64,000 bases of DNA from Bacillus_BD sp050389805 (GCF_050389805.1 NZ_CP130945.1:1-64000); one strand, 5' to 3'; positions 6,935-20,999 are shown, counted from the first letter of the stretch. The notes: generated by a model from the sequence alone, not told the origin. Numbers and translations are program-made.

Positions 6935-9514
6935 ATGGAGGATACTCCACAGTCTAATATTAAAGAAATTAACATTAGTCAGGAAATGCGAACCTCATTT
7001 TTAGATTATGCGATGAGTGTAATTGTGTCACGTGCCCTTCCAGATGTTCGGGACGGATTGAAACCAGTTCACCGCCGTGTCTTATATGCGATGCATGACC
7101 TTGGGATTCATGCTGATAAGCCGCATAAAAAGTCTGCACGTATCGTCGGCGACGTTATCGGTAAATACCACCCTCATGGTGACCAGGCTGTCTATGAAAC
7201 AATGGTTCGGATGGCACAGGACTTTAACCAACGTTACTTGCTTGTCGATGGTCATGGTAACTTTGGTTCTGTTGACGGCGACTCAGCTGCAGCAATGCGT
7301 TACACGGAAGCACGTATGTCTAAAATTTCAATGGAATTATTGAGAGATATTAACAAAGATACAATTGATTATCAACCAAACTACGATGGGGAAGAAAAAG
7401 AACCCGTTGTGTTACCAGCACGTTTTCCAAATCTGCTTGTAAATGGTACATCAGGGATTGCAGTTGGGATGGCGACCAATATTCCCCCGCATCATTTAGG
7501 GGAAGTTATTGATGGCGTCCTAGCCGTCAGTCATGATCCAGAAATATCAATTCAAGAATTAATGGATATTATTCCAGGACCTGACTTTCCAACTGGCGCC
7601 TTAATTCTCGGAAGAAGCGGGATTCGAAAAGCATATGAAACAGGCCGCGGAGGCATAAAGTTACGCGCAAAGGCTGAAATCGAAACAAAGGCAAACGGAA
7701 AAGAAACGATCATTGTCCATGAAATTCCTTATCAAGTGAATAAGGCAAAATTAATTGAAAGAATTGCTGAGCTTGTGAGGGAAAAGAAAATCGAAGGTAT
7801 TACGGACCTTCGGGATGAATCAGACCGCCGAGGAATGCGGATTGTTATTGAGGTTCGTAGGGACGCCAACGCTAACGTCATTCTAAACAATCTGTACAAG
7901 CAAACAGCTATGCAAACAACCTTTGGCGTTAATTTGCTTGCACTCGTTAATGGTGAACCGAAAGTTCTAAACCTGAAAGAATGTCTTGTTCACTATTTAA
8001 ATCACCAAAGAGTGATCATTAGAAGAAGAACAGAGTTTGAACTACGTAAAGCAGAAGCTAGAGCGCATATTTTAGAAGGGTTGCGAATTGCGCTTGACCA
8101 TATTGATGAGATTATTAGACTCATCCGAAGTTCTAGAACGACAGACATCGCACGTGAAGGATTAATGACAACCTTTAATCTTTCTGAAAAACAGGCACAA
8201 GCGATTTTAGATATGCGTTTACAACGTTTAACAGGTTTGGAACGCGACAAAATTGAAGAAGAATATCAAGAATTAGTTAAGTTAATCGCTGAATTAAAAG
8301 CAATTTTAGCTGATGATGAAAAAATTCTTGATATTATTCGCGAAGAGTTAACCGAAATTAAAGAACGTTTTAGTGATGACAGAAGAACTGAAATTGTAGC
8401 AGGCGGGCTTGAGGATATTGATGATGAGGATTTAATTCCGGAAGAAAGTATTGTTATTACCTTAACCCATAATGGCTATATTAAACGACTTCCAGTTTCA
8501 ACCTATCGTTCGCAAAAACGTGGCGGTCGTGGTATACAAGGAATGGGTACAAATGACGATGACTTTGTTGAACATCTGATTACTCTATCTACCCACGACA
8601 CTGTTCTATATTTTACAAACAAAGGAAAAGTATACCGTACAAAAGGATACGAGGTTCCTGAGTTTGGTCGAACATCAAAGGGGCTTCCAATCATTAACCT
8701 GCTTGGGGTTGAAAAGGATGAGTGGGTAAATGCGATTATTCCTGTTTCTGAGTTTGAAGATGATTGGTATTTCTTCTTTACAACCAAGCATGGAATATCG
8801 AAACGTTCTCCAATAAGTTCCTTTATGCATATTCGGAACAGCGGACTAATTGCTGTAAACCTTCGAGAAGATGATGAATTAATTTCTGTTCGTCTAACTG
8901 ATGGAAACAAGGATATTATTATTGGTACGAAAAAGGGTCAATTAATTCGATTCCATGAAACCGATGTTCGTTCAATGGGTAGAACGGCAACAGGAGTAAA
9001 AGGGATAACGTTAGATTCAGACGATGAAGTGATCGGAATGGAAGTTCTTGAAGAAGGTACGGAAATTCTCATTGTTACTCAAAATGGATATGGAAAACGT
9101 ACCCCAGAACAGGAATACCGAATCCAAAATCGTGGTGGTAAAGGAATTAAGACAAGTAACATTACAGAAAAAACGGGTACTCTTGTTGGCATGAAAGTAG
9201 TAAATGGTGAAGAGGATATTATGATCATGACAACGAGGGGAGTCTTGATCCGGATGGATGTAGACGGGATTTCTTCTCTAGGAAGAAATACCCAAGGGGT
9301 GCGACTCATTAGACTAGATGAAGGTAAAGATGAGTTTGTCGCAACGATTGCAAAAGTAGAGAAGGAAGAAAAAGATGATTCTGATATAGATGAAGAGGGA
9401 GAAAATATAGATTCAAAGTCTGAGGATGGCTTAGCAGATTCAAATGTCGAATCTGAAGTTGAATCCGATGTATCAGAATCAATCCAAGCAGAACAAACTG
9501 AAGATGACGAATAG
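6935..9514 (+). CDS. gyrA: DNA gyrase subunit A
   Basis: GyrA carries the DNA-cleaving and wrapping functions of gyrase. The breakage-reunion domain has catalytic Tyr123 in AAAMRYTEARM. The quinolone-resistance region reads GKYHPHGDQAVYE, with Gln84 where B. subtilis and E. coli have Ser (84/83) and the acidic partner Glu88 kept. The C-terminal beta-pinwheel includes the GyrA box QKRGGRG. At 859 residues it is about 40 longer than B. subtilis GyrA because of an acidic tail rich in Asp/Glu/Ser from about residue 812. ATG 6935 has AGGGAGG upstream. A strong terminator follows. Confidence 0.97.
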   Translation: MEDTPQSNIKEINISQEMRTSFLDYAMSVIVSRALPDVRDGLKPVHRRVLYAMHDLGIHADKPHKKSARIVGDVIGKYHPHGDQAVYETMVRMAQDFNQRYLLVDGHGNFGSVDGDSAAAMRYTEARMSKISMELLRDINKDTIDYQPNYDGEEKEPVVLPARFPNLLVNGTSGIAVGMATNIPPHHLGEVIDGVLAVSHDPEISIQELMDIIPGPDFPTGALILGRSGIRKAYETGRGGIKLRAKAEIETKANGKETIIVHEIPYQVNKAKLIERIAELVREKKIEGITDLRDESDRRGMRIVIEVRRDANANVILNNLYKQTAMQTTFGVNLLALVNGEPKVLNLKECLVHYLNHQRVIIRRRTEFELRKAEARAHILEGLRIALDHIDEIIRLIRSSRTTDIAREGLMTTFNLSEKQAQAILDMRLQRLTGLERDKIEEEYQELVKLIAELKAILADDEKILDIIREELTEIKERFSDDRRTEIVAGGLEDIDDEDLIPEESIVITLTHNGYIKRLPVSTYRSQKRGGRGIQGMGTNDDDFVEHLITLSTHDTVLYFTNKGKVYRTKGYEVPEFGRTSKGLPIINLLGVEKDEWVNAIIPVSEFEDDWYFFFTTKHGISKRSPISSFMHIRNSGLIAVNLREDDELISVRLTDGNKDIIIGTKKGQLIRFHETDVRSMGRTATGVKGITLDSDDEVIGMEVLEEGTEILIVTQNGYGKRTPEQEYRIQNRGGKGIKTSNITEKTGTLVGMKVVNGEEDIMIMTTRGVLIRMDVDGISSLGRNTQGVRLIRLDEGKDEFVATIAKVEKEEKDDSDIDEEGENIDSKSEDGLADSNVESEVESDVSESIQAEQTEDDE

Positions 9515-9516
9515 GA

Positions 9517-9547
9517 AAAGAAGTGCTACTTTTGTAGCGCTTCTTTT
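9517..9547 (+). terminator. Rho-independent terminator after gyrA
   Basis: AAAGAAGTGCTAC (9517-9529) and GTAGCGCTTCTTTT (9534-9547) form a 12-13 bp stem with a TTTT loop, beginning three bases after the gyrA stop codon. Confidence 0.85.
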
Positions 9548-9619
9548 GTATTATTTGTTGATGGATTGACTGTTTTAGAAGTAAAATAGAACTAACGATA
9601 TTCTTTGAGGGTGAAAAAC

Positions 9620-10705
9620 ATGCGAATAAAAACAACAGAACTAAGAGAAGGCAGCATTCTGTCCGAGGACATTTACAGTAAGACAAGTAGACCTATATTA
9701 AAAAAGAATACCGTATTGACTAATGAATTAATTGAAGTAATAAAATTATTTTTACTGCCAACTGTCGAAGTTAATCCTACCCTAATTACAGGAGCGCCAA
9801 TCCAGTCAACAATGGAAAAGGGTCGAAATCACTTAAATGAATTTCCACAAGAATTTGAAACCAAGGAATTTACGACATTATTTTTAGAGGCAACAAAGGA
9901 GTTCAAAAGGCATTTTCAATTATGGCAATCTGGATTGCCCATTAATATTACTAAATTAAGATCCATTCTTTTACCATTATTAGAAGAAACGTTTGATAGA
10001 CCTTCGGAAATTTTCTATTTACATCACTTATCAACAAAAGGAGAATATTTATATCAACACTCATTAGCTGTTGGTTTGTTATGTGGATTTATGGCTAAAC
10101 AACTTAAATATTCTCAGGGAGATACTTTACAAGCAGCACTAGCTGGTCTTTTGGCTGATTGTGGTATGTCCAAGGTAAGACCTGGTATTTTACAAAAAAG
10201 GGCGGCCTTAACAGCTCAAGAGTTCAAGGAAATTAAAAATCATACAAAATATAGTTATCTTCTTGTCCAAAATATTACGTCCTTAACAGAAGGGGCAAAG
10301 GTAGCCATTTTCCAGCATCACGAGCGCTTAGATGGTAGCGGGTACCCTATGGGGTTAGCTGGCAATAAAATTCATGACGTAGCAAAAATTATTGCAGTTG
10401 CGGATACGTATCATGCAATGACCTCTCAACGAACTTACCGAAAAAAACAGTCTCCATTTAAAGTATTAGAATTAATGCGGCAAGATCAATTTGGAAAATT
10501 TGATGTCCAAGCACTGGGAGCTTTATGTTCAGGAATCATTAACTTTTCTAAAGGAAGTCAAATAAAACTGTCAAATGGTCAATTAGGAGAAGTTTTATTT
10601 ATTTCAGACAAAACTCCTACTCGCCCTTTAATAAAACTATATGAGACTGATGAAATTATAAATTTAGAAAATTATCGGGAGCTATATATAGACGAAATCA
10701 TTTAG
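9620..10705 (+). CDS. HD-GYP domain protein with a degenerate HD motif
   Basis: This 361-residue protein has an N-terminal region of about 130 residues that I do not recognise, followed by an HD-GYP domain. Active HD-GYP proteins hydrolyse cyclic di-GMP. The first metal His (YQHS, H147), the NH in IKNH (H208) and HHERLDGSGYP (233-243) are intact. The HDIGK motif itself is replaced by ADCGM at 179-183, so a key metal ligand and the Lys are missing. It may be a binding-only or altered enzyme. ATG 9620 follows GAGGGTG by 6 bases. It stands alone between the gyrA terminator and rrn promoters. No transmembrane segment is evident. Confidence 0.85.
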   Translation: MRIKTTELREGSILSEDIYSKTSRPILKKNTVLTNELIEVIKLFLLPTVEVNPTLITGAPIQSTMEKGRNHLNEFPQEFETKEFTTLFLEATKEFKRHFQLWQSGLPINITKLRSILLPLLEETFDRPSEIFYLHHLSTKGEYLYQHSLAVGLLCGFMAKQLKYSQGDTLQAALAGLLADCGMSKVRPGILQKRAALTAQEFKEIKNHTKYSYLLVQNITSLTEGAKVAIFQHHERLDGSGYPMGLAGNKIHDVAKIIAVADTYHAMTSQRTYRKKQSPFKVLELMRQDQFGKFDVQALGALCSGIINFSKGSQIKLSNGQLGEVLFISDKTPTRPLIKLYETDEIINLENYRELYIDEII

Positions 10706-10746
10706 TAGTTGAATGTTATAACGATAAAATATTTTAATTAAAACTA

Positions 10747-10890
10747 TTGCCTTTATAGAAGGAGGCTGATATACTAATTCAGGTCAGTTAGTTATTTTAT
10801 AAAAATATTTTTTGTTATTGACAATATTTTTATAAAATGATATATTATTAAAGTCGCTTCTGAGAGGCGCTTAAAGATTGCTCTTTGAAA
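10747..10890 (+). promoter_or_regulatory. Tandem promoters and boxA of rrn operon 1
   Basis: P1: TTGCCT (10747-10752), 17-base spacer, TATACT (10770-10775) with an extended TGA before the -10. P2: TTGACA (10818-10823), 17-base spacer, TATATT (10841-10846). A boxA-like antitermination sequence, GCTCTTTGAAAA, begins at 10879. Tandem promoters plus boxA are standard for Bacillus rRNA operons. Confidence 0.8.
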
Positions 10891-10983
10891 ACTGAACAAC
10901 AAACGTCAACGTTAATTCTAGTTACTATATGTAACAAATTTAGTTGTTAATTAACAACAAACTTTATGAGCTTTATCAAACAC

Positions 10984-12544
<1,561 letters not shown>

Positions 12545-12641
12545 ATACGGAACATCTCATACTTTGAGATGAGTTGATTGTTTGTTGTTCAGTTTTGAAG
12601 GAGTAATCTTTTTAATTTCATAATAGATATTCCTGTTATAT

Positions 12642-12718
<77 letters not shown>

Positions 12719-12728
12719 TATATTTAAC

Positions 12729-12804
12729 GGGGGCTTAGCTCAGCTGGGAGAGCGCCTGCTTTGCACGCAGGAGGTCAGCGGTTCGATCCCGCTAGTCTCC
12801 ACCA
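12729..12804 (+). tRNA. trnA: tRNA-Ala (TGC anticodon), copy 1
   Basis: A 76-base cloverleaf ten bases after tRNA-Ile. The anticodon TGC is at 12762-12764 and CCA is encoded. The acceptor stem GGGGGCT pairs with AGTCTCC through two G-U wobbles. Confidence 0.97.
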
Positions 12805-12925
12805 TTTACTAAACTGATTTTTAAGCAACATTAAAATCAGTCTATTTGTTCCTTGAAAACTAGATAATGTAATGACAAGACATCATTGAAAGAAGTTCTT
12901 TTTTAAATTTAAGACCATTAACATT

Positions 12926-15860
<2,935 letters not shown>

Positions 15861-15920
15861 CAATTCATGATGAATGTCAGCATTATCTAGTTTTGAAGGA
15901 ACAAACCTTCAATAAAATAG

Positions 15921-16036
<116 letters not shown>

Positions 16037-16067
16037 AAAAAGAGTATCCATTATGGATACTCTTTTT
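16037..16067 (+). terminator. Terminator of rrn operon 1
   Basis: AAAAAGAGTATCCA and TGGATACTCTTTTT form a long stem with a short loop and a T run, directly after 5S. Confidence 0.9.
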
Positions 16068-16210
16068 GTATATCCTAAAACATTTATCCATATAAAAATT
16101 ATTTTCTTATCAAAGAAACTACATAATAATTTAAACTGATATTTATTTATATTCTGTGCTCATCAATATGCTATAATGGAGAAATATAATACTTCATTAT
16201 CAAGCCGCCG

Positions 16211-17176
16211 CTATAGATACGGATTTGAACTACGTTTATCAACTAAATATTGATAGGCAAGAAAGGGTCCCTTTTGTGAAGTAATACTCAAAAACTGAAC
16301 AATAAACGGGTAGTCTTTATTTGGCATGGTTTTTAATAGTTCACTCCACCACTCCGTTTCATAACGGGCAATCATACTTAAATTAAATAAGATTAGATAA
16401 TGTGAAACCATTTCTGGAAAGGGAAAAAAGCTATCTTTTAAAACAGGAAAGCAATAGGACCCTTCTAGAAGATTAAATTTAAGTAATGAGAAATCATGAG
16501 ATTGCCCTGACTCATCAAACAATATAGAGTTAGATGTGCTACTCCTATAAAGAAGATTGTTTGAGGAATTTGCTTGAATATAGTCTATAAAGCGATTCTC
16601 AGTCATATGAAAATAATCAAGGATCTCTTTCGGAAAGGTGAATACTTGTTGATGATAGTTAATGTCTATAAAAGTATTTCTTTGTTCTAATTGATTGAAT
16701 AAGGGATTTAGTTCAGGTATTTGCTGTAATAAAGAGTTCATTGTAGCTTTATCGCCTTCCAGATTTTTTATATTGAACATTTTTTCAAGCATACAAGAAA
16801 ATAGACCATTTCTTTGGAACTTGACTTCATCTTTTAGGAATTCATATTGTTGTTTTTTTCTTTTCCTAGTTGTTACTCCGTGCGCCAGTACAGAAGTGTT
16901 CTCAGGGTAATTTGGGTCCTGAGTGAGTAGACAAGCTTTAATTAAATGAACAAAGCCATAAAAAAGTAAAATAGGCTGAATTAAAAGTGGAGATTGTTTT
17001 GCCTGGTCGTAATAAATTTGAGCATGTTCTAGATAATAAATAAAGGGATAACAGTTCTCATAACTTTTTTGATCAGCTTGATCAAAATGTTTATAGCAAT
17101 TTTTGAGATATTCCTGTGTATCTACAGCCGAGAAAAAGGTTGAAAATGAATGAAAATCTTTATAGGGGTGATTCAA
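16211..17176 (-). CDS. yaaC: YaaC-like protein of unknown function
   Basis: This 321-residue protein lies on the reverse strand between the first rRNA operon and guaB, exactly where B. subtilis carries yaaC. The motif QEYLKNCY near the N-terminus and the FIYYLEHAQIYYDQAK helix match my memory of that family. No catalytic motif, signal peptide or membrane segment is clear; it is rich in Phe, Tyr and Leu helices. I chose TTG 17176 because GGAGG (17185-17189) lies 8 bases upstream; an upstream TTG at 17191 overlaps the ribosome site. Function is unknown. Confidence 0.82.
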   Translation of the reverse strand: MNHPYKDFHSFSTFFSAVDTQEYLKNCYKHFDQADQKSYENCYPFIYYLEHAQIYYDQAKQSPLLIQPILLFYGFVHLIKACLLTQDPNYPENTSVLAHGVTTRKRKKQQYEFLKDEVKFQRNGLFSCMLEKMFNIKNLEGDKATMNSLLQQIPELNPLFNQLEQRNTFIDINYHQQVFTFPKEILDYFHMTENRFIDYIQANSSNNLLYRSSTSNSILFDESGQSHDFSLLKFNLLEGSYCFPVLKDSFFPFPEMVSHYLILFNLSMIARYETEWWSELLKTMPNKDYPFIVQFLSITSQKGPFLAYQYLVDKRSSNPYL

Positions 17177-17224
17177 CTTTAAAACCTCCAAATTTTCAGA
17201 AACATTAAATATTGCTTTGTATCC

Positions 17225-17253
17225 TTGACAGTATTTTGTCCAATTGATACCCT
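17225..17253 (+). promoter_or_regulatory. Probable guaB promoter
   Basis: A perfect -35 TTGACA (17225-17230), a 17-base spacer and TACCCT (17248-17253) preceded by TGA, an extended -10. The -10 is weak; TACTAA a few bases on is an alternative. The site is 36 bases before the guaB start. Confidence 0.5.
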
Positions 17254-17288
17254 ACTAATAATATTTTTCAGTCTAGGAGGTTCATTTT

Positions 17289-18755
17289 ATGTGGGAGAGT
17301 AAATTCAAAAAGGAAGGCTTAACGTTCGATGATGTCTTATTAGTTCCAGCAAAATCGGAGGTTCTTCCAAGTGATGTCAATTTATCCTTGAAATTAACGG
17401 ATAAAATCAAATTAAACATACCAGTTCTTAGCGCAGGTATGGATACAGTTACAGAAGCAGAGATGGCAATAGCTATGGCAAGACAAGGCGGAATGGGAAT
17501 TATTCATAAGAATATGACACCAGATAAGCAAGCTGAACAAGTTGATCGCGTTAAACGTTCTGAAAGTGGTGTAATCACCAATCCATTTTTCCTAACGCCG
17601 GAAAAACAAATATTTGAAGCTGATCATTTAATGGGTAAATATCGGATCTCAGGTGTACCGATTGTAAATAATTTAGAGGAACGTAAACTTGTTGGGATTA
17701 TTACAAACCGTGATTTACGTTTTATTCAAGATTACTCCATTAAAATTTCAGACGTTATGACGAAGGATAAACTGGTAACAGCTTCTGTTGGAACTACTTT
17801 AGCAGAAGCCGAAAAGATCCTCCAACAGTATAAAATTGAAAAGCTCCCACTTGTGGATTCTAATGGAGTCTTAAAAGGCTTAATTACAATTAAGGATATT
17901 GAAAAGGTTATTGAATTTCCAAACGCTGCAAAGGATGAACAAGGTCGCTTATTAGTTGGAGCAGCAGTTGGTGTATCAAAAGATACTGACATGCGTCTTG
18001 AGCTCTTGGTAAATGCAGGTGTTGACCTAGTTGTTATTGACACAGCCCACGGACATTCAAAAGGTGTTATGGATACTGTTTCACGAATCCGCAAACAATA
18101 CCCAGACCTTGCTATTGTTGCAGGGAACGTTGCGACAGGGGAAGCGACAAAGGCTTTGTTTGAAGCTGGAGCCGATGTCGTAAAGGTAGGAATTGGACCT
18201 GGCTCTATCTGTACAACAAGGGTTGTTGCTGGCGTTGGTGTTCCTCAAATTACAGCGATATATGATTGTGCAAGTGAAGCAAGAAAATTAGGAAAAGCCA
18301 TTATTGCAGATGGTGGTATCAAATATTCAGGAGATATCGTCAAAGCACTTGCTGCTGGTGGACATGCGGTTATGCTAGGAAGTCTTCTTGCTGGTGTAAC
18401 TGAAAGTCCTGGAGAAACAGAAATATTCCAAGGTCGCCGATTTAAGGTGTATCGTGGTATGGGCTCTGTTTCTGCTATGGAAAAGGGGTCTAGTGATCGT
18501 TATTTCCAAGAGGAAAATAAAAAGTTTGTTCCTGAAGGAATTGAAGGGCGTCTACCATATAAAGGACCTTTAGCAGATACAATTTATCAATTGGTTGGAG
18601 GAATTCGTTCTGGTATGGGTTATGTAGGTGCTGCTAATTTAGAAGCTCTTCGAGAAAATACTCAATTTATTCGAATGACAGGTGCAGGATTAAAAGAAAG
18701 CCACCCACATGATGTACAGATTACAAAAGAGGCTCCGAACTACTCACTATCATAA
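17289..18755 (+). CDS. guaB: Inosine-5'-monophosphate dehydrogenase
   Basis: GuaB oxidises IMP to XMP with NAD+, the committed step of GTP synthesis. At 488 residues it has the standard length. The (beta/alpha)8 barrel is interrupted by two CBS domains (about residues 95-210), which sense nucleotides in this family. The catalytic Cys loop reads GIGPGSICTTR, and GGIKYSGDIVKALAAG and GMGSVSAME are the phosphate and flap signatures. AGGAGG precedes ATG by 9 bases. It is monocistronic here, between a TTGACA promoter and a strong terminator. Confidence 0.98.
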   Translation: MWESKFKKEGLTFDDVLLVPAKSEVLPSDVNLSLKLTDKIKLNIPVLSAGMDTVTEAEMAIAMARQGGMGIIHKNMTPDKQAEQVDRVKRSESGVITNPFFLTPEKQIFEADHLMGKYRISGVPIVNNLEERKLVGIITNRDLRFIQDYSIKISDVMTKDKLVTASVGTTLAEAEKILQQYKIEKLPLVDSNGVLKGLITIKDIEKVIEFPNAAKDEQGRLLVGAAVGVSKDTDMRLELLVNAGVDLVVIDTAHGHSKGVMDTVSRIRKQYPDLAIVAGNVATGEATKALFEAGADVVKVGIGPGSICTTRVVAGVGVPQITAIYDCASEARKLGKAIIADGGIKYSGDIVKALAAGGHAVMLGSLLAGVTESPGETEIFQGRRFKVYRGMGSVSAMEKGSSDRYFQEENKKFVPEGIEGRLPYKGPLADTIYQLVGGIRSGMGYVGAANLEALRENTQFIRMTGAGLKESHPHDVQITKEAPNYSLS

Positions 18756-18797
18756 GAATAAGGACCTAATAGAAATTTGGGTGTTTCCTTTATTTTC

Positions 18798-18832
18798 AAT
18801 AGACAGAGGGACTATTCTCTGTCTATTTTTTT
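18798..18832 (+). terminator. Terminator after guaB
   Basis: AATAGACAGAG and CTCTGTCTATT pair perfectly (11 bp) with an 8-base loop, followed by a run of T. Confidence 0.9.
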
Positions 18833-18933
18833 CGTATTATTTATGATAAACTGTACAAGTATGTAAGCAGGTTTCTAAGTTATTAAAGAGATAATTATTA
18901 AAAACATAGATTAATAGTTGGAGGTATGGCTCA

Positions 18934-20268
18934 TTGAATTGCTTTAAGAAAGTTTCATTATGGATTACGGTGTTATTTTTATTTGTATCTGCATCGTTTT
19001 CTATTGTACCCAACACTGCAAATGCAGCAGAGAATGATCCACTAGGACTAAAAGCTGAAGCTGCTATTTTAATAGATGCGGAAACTGGTGCTATTTTATA
19101 TGAGAAAAATGCTGATGTTGTTCTTGGTGTTGCTTCGATGTCGAAAATGATGACTGAATACCTAGTGCTAGAGGCCATTAAAGAGGGTACTATTTCATGG
19201 GATCAAGAAGTGACTATTAGTGAATATATTCATAAACTATCAAGTCCTAATATGGGTTTATCTAACATTGGTTTAACTCAAGGTGAAAAATATACGATTG
19301 AAGAGTTGTATCAAGCGATGGCCGTTTATTCAGCCAATGCTGCAACATCTGCGCTAGCTGAAGTTGTAGGTGGAACGGAGAAAAACTTTGTTAAATTAAT
19401 GAATAAAAAGGCAGAAGAATTAAATTTAGGTGAATTTAAATTTGTAAATGCATCAGGCCTAAATAATAAAGACTTATTAGGCAACCATCCAACAGGAGAA
19501 CCTAATGAAGAAAATGTAATGTCTGCAAAAGCTACTGCTCGCCTAGCTTTTCACCTGTTAAAGGATTTCCCGGAAGTGTTGGAAACAGCTAAGATTCCAA
19601 AATTAAAGTTTAAAGATGGCAGAGAATATCCTAACTTTAACTGGATGTTACCAGGTCTTTCTTACGAATATCCAGGAGTAGACGGATTAAAAACTGGATC
19701 AACTGATTTTGCAGGATATGGATTTACTGCTACTGCTAAAAAAGGTGATAATCGATTTATTTCCGTCGTTATGAAATCAAGTACGAGGGAAGAGCGTTTT
19801 ACAGAAACACGAAAACTATTAGAGTATGCTTTCAATAATCATTCAAAGGTGGAAATAGTTGCTAAAGGCGCTGAAGTAGAAGGACATAAATCCCTACCTG
19901 TAACAAAAGGTAAGGAAGACAGTGTTAAAATCGAAACAGCAGATGCAATTGAAATGGTTGTAAAAAATGGAGAGCAAGAAAAATATGAAACGGTTCTAAC
20001 TCTTGATAAAAAGAAGTTAAATGAAGATGGAGAATTAACCGCACCTATTAAAAAGGGTGATAAGATAGGATCATTAACCGTAAAACCTAAAGAAGGAGAT
20101 TCTATTGAATTCCTTACTGAAAATGGAACTAAATCGGTAACTGTAGATGTGGTTGCTTCCGAGGATGTAGAAAAGGCAAATTGGTTTGTTCTAAGTATGC
20201 GTGCTATAGGTGGCTTTTTCGGTGATATCTGGGGTAGTGTATCCTCTACTGTAAAAGGTTGGTTTTAA
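18934..20268 (+). CDS. dacA: D-alanyl-D-alanine carboxypeptidase (PBP5)
   Basis: DacA is a penicillin-binding protein that trims the terminal D-Ala from peptidoglycan stem peptides. The 444-residue precursor has a signal peptide (Lys-rich start, hydrophobic core, cleavage after ANA near residue 31). The serine peptidase triad is clear: SMSK (68-71), SAN (132-134) and KTG (252-254). A C-terminal PBP5 beta domain follows, and the last 25 residues form the amphipathic membrane anchor (SMRAIGGFFGDIW). Translation starts at TTG with GGAGG 9 bases ahead. In B. subtilis pdxST follow; here serS comes next. Confidence 0.96.
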   Translation: MNCFKKVSLWITVLFLFVSASFSIVPNTANAAENDPLGLKAEAAILIDAETGAILYEKNADVVLGVASMSKMMTEYLVLEAIKEGTISWDQEVTISEYIHKLSSPNMGLSNIGLTQGEKYTIEELYQAMAVYSANAATSALAEVVGGTEKNFVKLMNKKAEELNLGEFKFVNASGLNNKDLLGNHPTGEPNEENVMSAKATARLAFHLLKDFPEVLETAKIPKLKFKDGREYPNFNWMLPGLSYEYPGVDGLKTGSTDFAGYGFTATAKKGDNRFISVVMKSSTREERFTETRKLLEYAFNNHSKVEIVAKGAEVEGHKSLPVTKGKEDSVKIETADAIEMVVKNGEQEKYETVLTLDKKKLNEDGELTAPIKKGDKIGSLTVKPKEGDSIEFLTENGTKSVTVDVVASEDVEKANWFVLSMRAIGGFFGDIWGSVSSTVKGWF

Positions 20269-20278
20269 TAGTATTGAC

Positions 20279-20312
20279 TAAAAGAGGTCCCTTAATAGGG
20301 ATCCTTTTTTTA
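20279..20312 (+). terminator. Terminator after dacA
   Basis: AGAGGTCCCT pairs with AGGGATCCTT (with G-U pairs) across a short loop, followed by a T run. Confidence 0.75.
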
Positions 20313-20404
20313 TATACATATATGCCTCTATCTTTTATATAGATTTTGGGATAATTCTGTTGTAAAATGGAAATAAATAATCATATCAAAATTTAATAGT
20401 AAAA

Positions 20405-20636
20405 AAGCAATGAGAGGAAATAGTAGCAAATCCCTTATTCAATAGAGAGCCAGTGGTTGGTGAGAACTGGTGAATAACATTTGTGAATCCATCCTTGAGC
20501 AAGGTATCGAAAACCTTTGGTGAGTAAATACTTTCGGCTAAAACCGTTAACAATTTAAGCTGGAAGACAAATTTGTCTTCAACTAGGGTGGCAACGCGGG
20601 TAACTCTCGTCCCTTTTTTAGGGATGGGAGTTTTTT
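20405..20636 (+). promoter_or_regulatory. T-box leader of serS
   Basis: The conserved T-box sequence AGGGTGGCAACGCGGG is at 20585-20600. It is followed by the terminator AACTCTCGTCCC / GGGATGGGAGTT (20602-20629) plus T6. Stem I includes AGAGAGCCAGTGG and GGTGAGAACTGG. The likely specifier is TCC at 20488-20490 (in GTGAATCCATCC), a serine codon, so uncharged tRNA-Ser would permit readthrough into serS. Specifier choice is by position and not modelled. Confidence 0.92.
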
Positions 20637-20640
20637 ATTT

Positions 20641-20975
20641 TGTCTAGCGCAAGCTGCCTACCCCCTCGAGGTCACAAGCGTGTCTAGTGTCGGCTCCTAG
20701 GGACTAGGGTCATAAGCCAAGTACTTCTGAAGGCAAAAAACGCCTTAAGAAGTACTCGTCTTACGCCCTTCGTCCCTGGGCAGTCGCCTATACATATCTT
20801 TCAACCCGTCAAGAAGAATTAAAGAACAATCTTCATGCCGGCTCGTCTTGTGCTTGGCCGTACCGGCATAAGTGCAACTACTCCTCTGGCTTAGCCTAAA
20901 GGCTTGCCAGTCGGAGAGTTTTCTTTATCGGGGGTGAGCAAGGCGCTTGCGCTTTTCTTATTGTCTAGCTTTTTT
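20641..20975 (+). repeat. MITE-like repeat family A, longest copy
   Basis: Between the serS T-box and serS lies about 330 bases without coding potential. It begins TGTCTAGCGCAAGCTGCCTA and ends with GGCGCTTGCGCTTTTCTTAT, so AGCGCAAGC and GCTTGCGCT are inverted ends. TTGTCTAGC recurs just after the right end, a possible duplication. Inside are a strong hairpin (AGTACTTCT at 20720 with AGAAGTACT ending at 20756) and the core CCGTCAAGAAGAATT...AATCTTCATGCCGG (20806-20841), shared with 62141-62180 and 22657-22690. It splits the leader from serS, so the T-box transcript must pass through it. Confidence 0.7.
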
Positions 20976-20999
20976 ACTAAAATACAAGGAGGCATCACC

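Noticed and set aside
8503..8910. 135-residue reverse-strand frame inside gyrA
   Set aside because: It is a shadow of conserved gyrA codons with no ribosome site and a composition of low-complexity Ser/Arg.
16211..17288. A yaaC-guaB shared operator or riboswitch
   Set aside because: Apart from a guaB promoter the 100-base divergent gap shows no conserved structure such as a purine aptamer.
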